A stretch of 64,000 bases of DNA, from NCBI GenBank assembly GCA_038277395.1, contig CM076191.1, positions 180,652,552-180,716,551 on the forward strand, read 5' to 3'. This DNA comes from Dryocosmus kuriphilus (lineage: Eukaryota; Arthropoda; Insecta; Hymenoptera; Cynipidae). The translations under genes were made by a program, and so were the position numbers. The notes under the pieces are model-generated. The model worked only from the letters and a program-made list of their open reading frames with translations. It searched no databases and had not been told where the DNA came from. This document shows positions 57,664-64,000 of this stretch, in pieces (position 1 is the stretch's first letter; the number at the start of each line of letters is the position of its first letter).

Positions 57664-58560
57664 CCGGACAAGCGGTCCCCCAAAAAAATGGGTTTGCCTT
57701 GTGACTGGCAGATCACAAAGCAGAAGGTTTCTCAGAGAGGGCAGTACCTGCTGGAAACTGGACAGTGGTCGGACTGCAAGTTCATTGTTGGTCAGGAGCC
57801 CCACCAGCAGGTTCTTGAGGGGCATAAAGTATTCTTAGCCATGTCAAGCCCCGTATTCGAGGCAATGTTTTACGGAGGAATGGCTGAGAAAAATGATCCG
57901 ATTCCTATTCGAGATGTTCAACCAGAAGCTTTTAAAGCTCTCTTGGAATACATATATACCGATCGTGTAGATTTGGGCTCCTTTGAATTGGCATGTGAGT
58001 TATGCTACTGCGCGAAAAAGTACATGCTACCTTTTCTCGTTGAAGAATGCACCAAATTTCTCTGGTCCGATCTATCTCCAAAGAAGGCATGCAGGGCTTA
58101 TGAATTCGCAAAGCTTTTTGAAGAGCCAGTACTAATGGAAAAGTGTCTGCAAATAATTTGCACGAGGACACTCGACGTTCTGAAAGAATCCAGTTGGGAG
58201 GAGGTCGAGTTGGGAACTCTGATGACAGTTTTCGAACAAAACGATTTGCAAATTTCTTCAGAGTTAGAATTGTTTAACGCGGTTGAGCGTTGGGCCAAAG
58301 CAGAGTGTACTAGAAAGTCATTAGACTCTGCAGATAGCAAATCTCTGAGATCAGTTATTGGAAATTCTTTGACAAAGATCAGATTCTTGACCCTAACGCC
58401 ACAGGAATTTGCTGAAGGGCCTGGACGATCTTCATTATTAACTCAGCAGGAAGCTTTTGCCATTTTAATGAATATTTCTTCAAGCGACAGCAAGAAATCT
58501 ATGCCGGAAGGGTTTTCTGTCAGCACGCAAGGAAGATTCAATATGATGCACCTTAAATCG
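57664..58560 (+). CDS. BTB-BACK-PHR protein, exon with BTB and BACK domains
   Basis: Acceptor TATTTTTCAG, 299 codons, donor GTATAT. It opens PDKRSPKKM, then GLPCDWQITKQKVSQRGQYL. The BTB/POZ domain includes WSDCKFIVG, VLEGHKVFLAMSSPVFEAMF and ALLEYIYTDRVDL. The BACK domain follows with LCYCAKKYMLPFLVEECT, FAKLFEEPVLMEKCL and AVERWAKAECTRKSL. Relatives of BTBD1/2/3/6 act as substrate adaptors for Cullin-3 ubiquitin ligases. The sequence is divergent from the BTBD1/2 and BTBD3/6 proteins I know, so no symbol is given. Translation may start at ATG 57688 or in an upstream exon. Transcription is divergent from ROCK. Confidence 0.9.
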
Positions 58561-58643
58561 GTATATCATGACTTGATAACATTAAAAAAATATATCTTGT
58601 TAAACATTTCATTACTTAATTTAATTAATTATATTAATTTTAG

Positions 58644-59072
58644 AAGTTTGCTGTACCTGACTGGCCAGGCTTTCCAACCAAGCACCTATCGAATTTCGAA
58701 GATATGTATCCCAAATGCACAACGCCTTACAAAGTTGACAATCCATATTACTCATTTAATTTTCCTACGACATCCATAGCACGATCAGCGTTATTAACAA
58801 GTCCCGATGAATTGGATCGTCGCTCGAGTTCTTTACGAAGTGGGCCTTCATCGTTGGTAACTGTTCAACGATCATCAGTTCAGGACGGAAATGCGCCTCA
58901 TTTGTTAAATAGCAATGCAGTTTTCGACCGGGACGGAGTAAAATATTATTGTACTAGGGATGTTGTCACGGAACTGGATTGTGTGAATACAAGCGTTTTG
59001 GATTGCTCCGTTACATTTACGGTCGACAAAAATATTTGTGTACTCGGAGTTCAAGTTCCAACACAGATGCAA
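58644..59072 (+). CDS. BTB-BACK-PHR protein, second exon
   Basis: Acceptor AATTTTAG, 143 codons, donor GTAAGT, phase 0 at both ends. It reads KFAVPDWPGFPTKHLSNFED, a Ser-rich linker (DELDRRSSSLRSGPSS), then the start of a PHR-type beta domain with LDCSVTFTVDKNICVLGVQV. Confidence 0.88.
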
Positions 59073-59150
59073 GTAAGTCTCTAAACTATATAATGCTTAC
59101 GTTTTCGATAAGAAAAATAGTTGTTAATGACATAAAATTTTTATTTCAAG

Positions 59151-59342
59151 TCGAGCCTGTCAAGTATAACTCACCAGGGAAACTTATACCAATCGGATTC
59201 TTCATACACTGAAGTTTTATACGCTCATCTTCTCGATTCGGATGGTTCGCGATTGACTTATACTCACTTTACAACAAAAGTGAGCAGTGGAACTCTTGTT
59301 GAAATTACATTTAATCGACCTGTTTATATACAGAAGAATAAG
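59151..59342 (+). CDS. BTB-BACK-PHR protein, third exon
   Basis: Acceptor TTATTTCAAG, 64 codons, donor GTAAGT. It reads SSLSSITHQGNLYQSDSSY, then YAHLLDSDGSRLTYTHFTT and VEITFNRPVYIQKNK, continuing the PHR domain. The end of the domain is not found in the next 4.6 kb, so the last exon(s) probably lie beyond the window. Confidence 0.87.
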
Positions 59343-59371
59343 GTAAGTTACGCTTTCTTCCAAACTGTGTT

Positions 59372-59840
59372 CCAGGGATCACAAGGCTCATTCCGAGTAA
59401 CCCGTTCTAGGTTACTTTTTAGTAATTTGATTACTTTTTTATATGTGGTTATTTAAAAATTTAATTTTTTTTATTCCAGGTTACTAAAAGTTACTTATTT
59501 CCAGGATTTCTAGCGACCCGGTAAAAACGGGAATTTGCCGGAAACTTTGTGCACCTCGAAAAATAAGGGGAAATACCGGGAAATCTGTTATCATAAATTT
59601 AGTTTCAGAATTATCAGTCTTTCTCCTATTCCCCTATTTTCGTTTTTCTCGTCTTTCACATAAATGTAGACTAAATTAATAAAACCCCATAAAAAATCAA
59701 CTATCTTCGGTTGAAAAAAAACATTTCTTTCATTTTTGGTTTAGAAATCATCTTCGACTGAAAAATTCAACACTTTGTTTGAAAATTCACCACTTCTGGT
59801 TGAAAATTCACCACTTCTGGTTGAAAATTAAACTATCATT
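59372..59840 (-). repeat. Family J repeat, second copy
   Basis: Reverse-complement counterpart of 29540-30026, with 'cattccgagtaacccg', 'ctagcgacccggtaaaaac' and 'ctttgtgcacctc'. It lies in the BTB intron. Confidence 0.6.
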
Positions 59841-60640
59841 GAAAATCTATTTTTGTTTTTCGGAATTTCCTTTTTTTTAGAGGAGGAGGGGGTAATAATT
59901 CAGCTATTTTTAGCTGGAAAAATAGTCTTTTTTGGGTCAAAAGACAATTATTACTCAACAAAGTTTGATAAAAATTCATTTTAAGTTAAATTTTTTTTTT
60001 AAATTCACCTTTTGTTGGGTGTAAATTCAACGACTTTATTGAAAATTATTTCCTTTTTGAGTTAATAATTCAACCGTTTTTGTTTAAAAATTAATTTTTT
60101 TTCTTCAAAAATCAACTATAAGTTTTATTTAAACATTTATCTGTTATGGTTAAAATTTCAACAATTTTGTTAAAAAATACATTTTTGCTTGCAAATCATG
60201 TTCTTTGTTTGAAAATTCAACTGTTTGTCTGAAAATCAATTTTTTTTCAAAATTCATCTTTCTTGTGTGGAAATTCAACTATTTTGTTAAAAACTGTTGT
60301 TCTTAGTTAAAAATCAAACTATTCCATTGAAAAATAGCTTTTTGTTCCTGAAAATGTAACTATTTTTTTATTAAAAATTCATTTTTTTGTTTGAAAATAT
60401 AACTTTCTTTATGGGAAATTTTAATATTTTGGTTGGAAATTATTTTTTTTATGGTTGAAAATTCAACTATTTTTTGTTCAAAATTTATCTCTTCCATTTT
60501 TTATTGAGAATTCATCTTTTTTAGTTGAAAATTTAACTATTTTTTTATTCTGATTTTGTTAAAAGTGTATGTTTGGTTGCAGAATCATGTTTTTTTTTGG
60601 TAGAAAATTCAACTGTTTGGTGAAAATAATTTTTTTTTCA
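59700..60640 (-). repeat. Degenerate 'gttgaaaattcaacta' array, 0.9 kb
   Basis: Dense imperfect units of 'ttgaaaattcaactattt' type; the longest such array in the window. Confidence 0.75.
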
Positions 60641-61435
60641 GTTTCAATCCTGTAATTAAGTCCGCCATCCCTTCTTCGTCCTCCGCCATGACTACTATAT
60701 CATCTGCGTACGCCAGTGCATATATCTTTCCTTTTCCCATGTTAACTCCTCTCCAGCCTTTTCTCTTCATTTCATCTTCCAAGTGTGGTATTAAAATGTC
60801 AAATAAAAATGAGCTCAAAGGACAACCTTGTCTTACTCCTCTCGCTAACCAAAACTGTCCACGAATATTGCTATCATTCCCCCTTTCTTCCTTTCAATCC
60901 TTTTATTTACCAGATAATTCAAAACATATGTTATCCATCACTCTCATTCCTTTCCTAAACCCCGTTTGATTCGGTGGCACTATCTTTTTTTCCTCAACTT
61001 CATTCTTCAACCTCTCCGATAAAACAGTTACATATAGCTTATATAATTTTGGCATTAGCGTCACTCCCCTATAGTTTTTAACCTCCTCAACATTACCCTT
61101 TTTCACTATCGGTACCACTATCCCTTCTTTCCATAATTCTGGCCAGCCCTCTCCTCTCCATACTCAATTGCACATTATCCATGTCCATTCCTTTAGTTCT
61201 TTCCCCCCGTATTTCCAGACTTTATTTGGAATCTCATCTATCCCAGGTGCCTTAGCATCTTTCATTAATTCTAATACCTTGCTTATTTTTTCCTTCGTTA
61301 TGTCCTCTTCCTCATCTCTTTCTCTTCCCTCTTTTTTTCCTTTCCTAATTTTCTTCTTTACCCCTCCTAGCAAATCTATAAAATATTTTTTCCATTCTAC
61401 CATCTCAATATCCTGATTTACTTTTAATGTGAGAA
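60640..61435 (-). pseudogene. Non-LTR retrotransposon reverse-transcriptase fragment
   Basis: On the minus strand, pieces in shifting frames read KISKVLELMKDAKAPGIDEI, then VPIVKKGNVEEVKNYRGVTL and QTGFRKGMRVMDNICF, then LRGLA..QGCPLSSFLFDI-like text, and ALAYADDIVVMAEDEEGM. The catalytic YADD is present. Motif A (the first catalytic Asp) is missing: a deletion lies between the GFRKG block and the SFLFDI block. It differs from the full-length LINE at 7861. Neither ORF end is present. Confidence 0.85.
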
Positions 61436-61540
61436 CAGGAGAAAGAGGGGGAGGGGGGGGAGTAAGGAAATCCAAAAAGACATTGAACGGGGAGGGAAAG
61501 AAATTGTTAAAGAGCCTAGAAGAGATGGGATGGTTTATCT

Positions 61541-62590
61541 TAAGGGCATGTGCCACTGAGCGGAAGACCTACATTACCAACCTCAATTTGAGGATTTCTC
61601 CATTTATTTTTTGAACCACAGAACTTTTTTTGTAAATAAAATAACGGACTGAAACTTTGGGAAATGCATGAGAAGGCAATAAATTGCGTTTGTATACATT
61701 ATTTGAGTAGGAATTTTGAAAAAGTTTTTTTCGACGAAATTAAAACTGGAAATTTCTTGGAGCTTCTCCAGAAATTTTTTGAATCACGGAACTTTTTTTA
61801 TACATGATATATTGATCTAAAACTTTCAAAGAAGCAAAAGGGGACAATAAACTACGTTTGTATACCCGATTTAAGTATAAATAATGTAAAAATATTTGTA
61901 ATAACTAAATACATTCCCAGGGATACCGACCGTGCTGTTGAACTCTGTAATCAATGTCTTTTTTTCAGTGGAGCAGTATTGAGGTAAACGACTCCTCTGT
62001 CTTGAAGAAAATCGGGCAAACATCATTAGAAAACATTATAAACAACAATTTTTGTACGTATAGTGCAATTGAACAAACTAATAATATGTAAATTCGCGGC
62101 GTCACCTGTCACTTCTGTCAATGAACCTGAGGCGTGTCGCGTGTTGTGCGCCATCGCTTTGATATTGGGAGCGGTGTTGATTGGAACTAACTTGCAAAAT
62201 GCAGAAATGCTTCCCGTTTTAATTTCGTCGAAAAAACTTTTTTCAAAATTCCTACTCAAATAGTGTATACAAACGCAATCTAATGCCTTCTCATGCATTT
62301 CCCAAAGTTTCAGTCCGATACTTTATTTACAAAAAAAGTTCTGTGATTCAAAAAAATTCTGCGAGAAACTCCAAGACATTTCCAGTTTTAATTTCGTCGA
62401 AAAAAGCTTTTTTCAAAATTCCTACTCAAATAATGTATACAAACGCAATTGATTGTCTTCTCATGCATTTTTCAAAGTTGAGTCAGATATTTTATTTACA
62501 AAAAGAGTTCTGTGGTTCAAAAAATAAATGGATAAATCCTAAAATTGAGGTTGGTAATGTAGGTCTTCCGCTCAGTGGCACATGTCCTTA
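61541..62590. mobile_element. Long-inverted-repeat element, family A copy 2
   Basis: TTAA at 61540-61543 and 62588-62591 flank mirror ends (GGGCATGTGCCACTGAG / CTCAGTGGCACATGTCC). Each arm contains units with 'acaaacgcaatt.attg', 'aaagtttcagtccgata' and 'aatttcgtcgaaaaaa'. The right arm has them duplicated. The centre (61860-62200) matches copy 1 at 6750-7110. A small open frame there (62298-62026, minus) is not conserved in copy 1. Confidence 0.78.
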
Positions 62591-62591
62591 A

Positions 62592-64000
62592 ACGGAAATA
62601 TCAGGGACTAGGAGAGAAACGAGACTCCTATAGCTCGCTCGCTCCCGGTTAGAGAGCTCACAGAGTAGGTCAGTTTGCTTTCCTCTCGGGCTCTGAGTGG
62701 GGTACTATTTAAAGGGTGCAATAAAGTACGCGAACAGATGGGTACCCAAAATACTCAGTTCAACTCTCCTCATGAACGGAGTTCAGTAAATTTTTGTACC
62801 TGGGTCTCACTTCACGAGTTGAAAAAAAAGTTTGCTTAGGCTTATGGCTCGTAGGCTGAGGTGAAAGAAAATGAAAATTTTTGAACGCCTCAGCTCTTTT
62901 GCAGGGTCTCTTGCCCGCTCGTCAGTAAGGCTCCTCTCGCGAGTAGAAACTCCTACGAAAAATAAGTTTGGCTCGTTCAAGGAGTCGAGCGTGGAACGAA
63001 AACGTGAAGAGTCTCTTGTGGCGAGCGAGAGCAATAGGTTCTGGAGGGTCCAAGAGACCTCTCATTGAAAAGAATTTCACTTTCAGTCAATACTATTTTT
63101 TCACTACTGGGAAAAAGAATAATTAAGTATCTTTAAAAAGGTGCAAATATTTTGATTACAGTATACAACTAATTTTTGTAACAATTAAATTTTTAACTTT
63201 TAATTAGTTTATTACCCACAAAATGAAGGTGGCAAAGCCACTTTACTTGCGTTTATATACATAATAAATATTTTTTTATATCTAAATATTACTAAATATT
63301 ATTATTACTAAATATTAATATTTAAGAATATTACCGATAAATAAATTCTCGGAGAATTTGTGAGAATGTTTGAGAATGTCAGGTTTTTGAATGAAATGCT
63401 TCTCTTTTCAACGATTGCAACAATTTCTGAAAGATTAATTGTTATACTGTGCACAAATTTTACTGCTCTTTTTAAAGGTTATAGGTTTTTAAACTTTCAG
63501 ATAACAGAGTTTATTAAATTTTTGTACTCAGACAATTATAATATAATGTTGTAAAAAAACTGCAGAATTAGCAATGTGCCGTTGAAAGTTTCAACCGAAG
63601 ACTTTCAAATTCAAAGTTATCAAACACGTCATTTTTTATACTACGAAAATTGTCATAAAACTTGTAAAAGCATTTAGAAGTTCAAAGTTTACAGTACACT
63701 TGGTACATACTACATATGGAGCACTTACAAAAACAAGAAGAAAATTAGGAATAGGTATTGAGATAAATGTATAAAAAATATTTCAATTATAGTGTCTAAC
63801 ACGTTTTTAAAACATTTTGAAATAATTGAAAATATTAAAAAATATATTCAAATGCATTGTATTTTATTTACGACAAGAAAGAAGGATTCTCATTGATTAA
63901 ATGAAATACACGTGTATATACATATTTTATTTGAAGTAACTTTTATTTTTACGTCAATTAGCGTCAATTAGCGTTTATAATTATATTTTAGCCATAAATC
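62592..64000. other. Unresolved right end
   Basis: 62592-63070 is relatively G+C-rich with 'gctcgctcgctcccgg' and several 'gagagtctc'-like words. No gene is recognised. 63070-64000 is A+T-rich. No exon completing the PHR domain was found. Confidence 0.4.

Noticed and set aside
61968..62045. A further BTB exon after 'tttttttcag' at 61959-61968
   Set aside because: The segment is part of the family A element centre, also present at about 6920-6975, so it is repeat sequence. The peptide does not continue the PHR domain.

Overview
The window looks like A+T-rich nuclear DNA of an insect, most likely a hymenopteran. The basis is insect-type intron-exon genes with GT-AG junctions, a Rho-kinase protein of arthropod type, and dense degenerate repeats of a kind I associate with wasp genomes. 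The order-level placement is inference only.

Three host genes can be read. (1) The last two exons of a Schip1 (schwannomin-interacting protein 1) homologue lie at 3993-4601 on +. (2) A complete Rho-associated kinase gene (ROCK/Rok) lies on - in ten coding exons from 49059 down to 30342. All exon phases agree except for one missing base in exon 6. (3) Three exons of a BTB-BACK-PHR protein lie at 57664-59342 on +, and the gene probably continues past the right edge. ROCK and the BTB gene are head to head, and a 3.2 kb foldback element sits between them.

Nearly everything else is transposable-element sequence, often nested. Left edge: a broken two-exon transposase-like gene of the zinc-finger/'VVGFDE' type (1-1080). 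2424-3210: a truncated Tc1-like DD34E transposase. 6572-13413: a long-inverted-repeat element split by a 5.5 kb non-LTR retrotransposon with a target-site duplication, an intact ORF2 and a twice-frameshifted ORF1. 13.4-18.6 kb: a small MITE followed by two foldback elements, one carrying a nested 1.5 kb repeat (family D). 20593-22383: a DNA transposon relic with matching inverted termini and a multiply frameshifted ORF. 23307-23687: a palindrome made of tRNA-like modules. 24.1-26.1 and 34.1-35.7 kb: two copies of one foldback family. 27429-28000: a foldback with a hammerhead-ribozyme-like motif in each arm. 30.7-32.7 and 46.1-48.6 kb: two large degenerate short-repeat arrays in opposite orientation, both inside ROCK introns. 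44.5-46.1 kb: a foldback built from about 141-bp tandem units. 50.1-53.3 kb: the foldback between the two promoters, with a second copy of family D inside it. 59.4-62.6 kb: hAT-like sequence, a LINE fragment and a second copy of the split foldback family.

The most unusual points are the paired outward-facing hammerhead-like motifs, the family D modules made of GC-rich stems closed by a GAA triloop (including one compensatory pair change), and the number of long inverted-repeat elements (about ten in 64 kb). One-base losses in conserved exons of ROCK and Schip1 mean either residual assembly indels or real lesions, which raw reads would settle.
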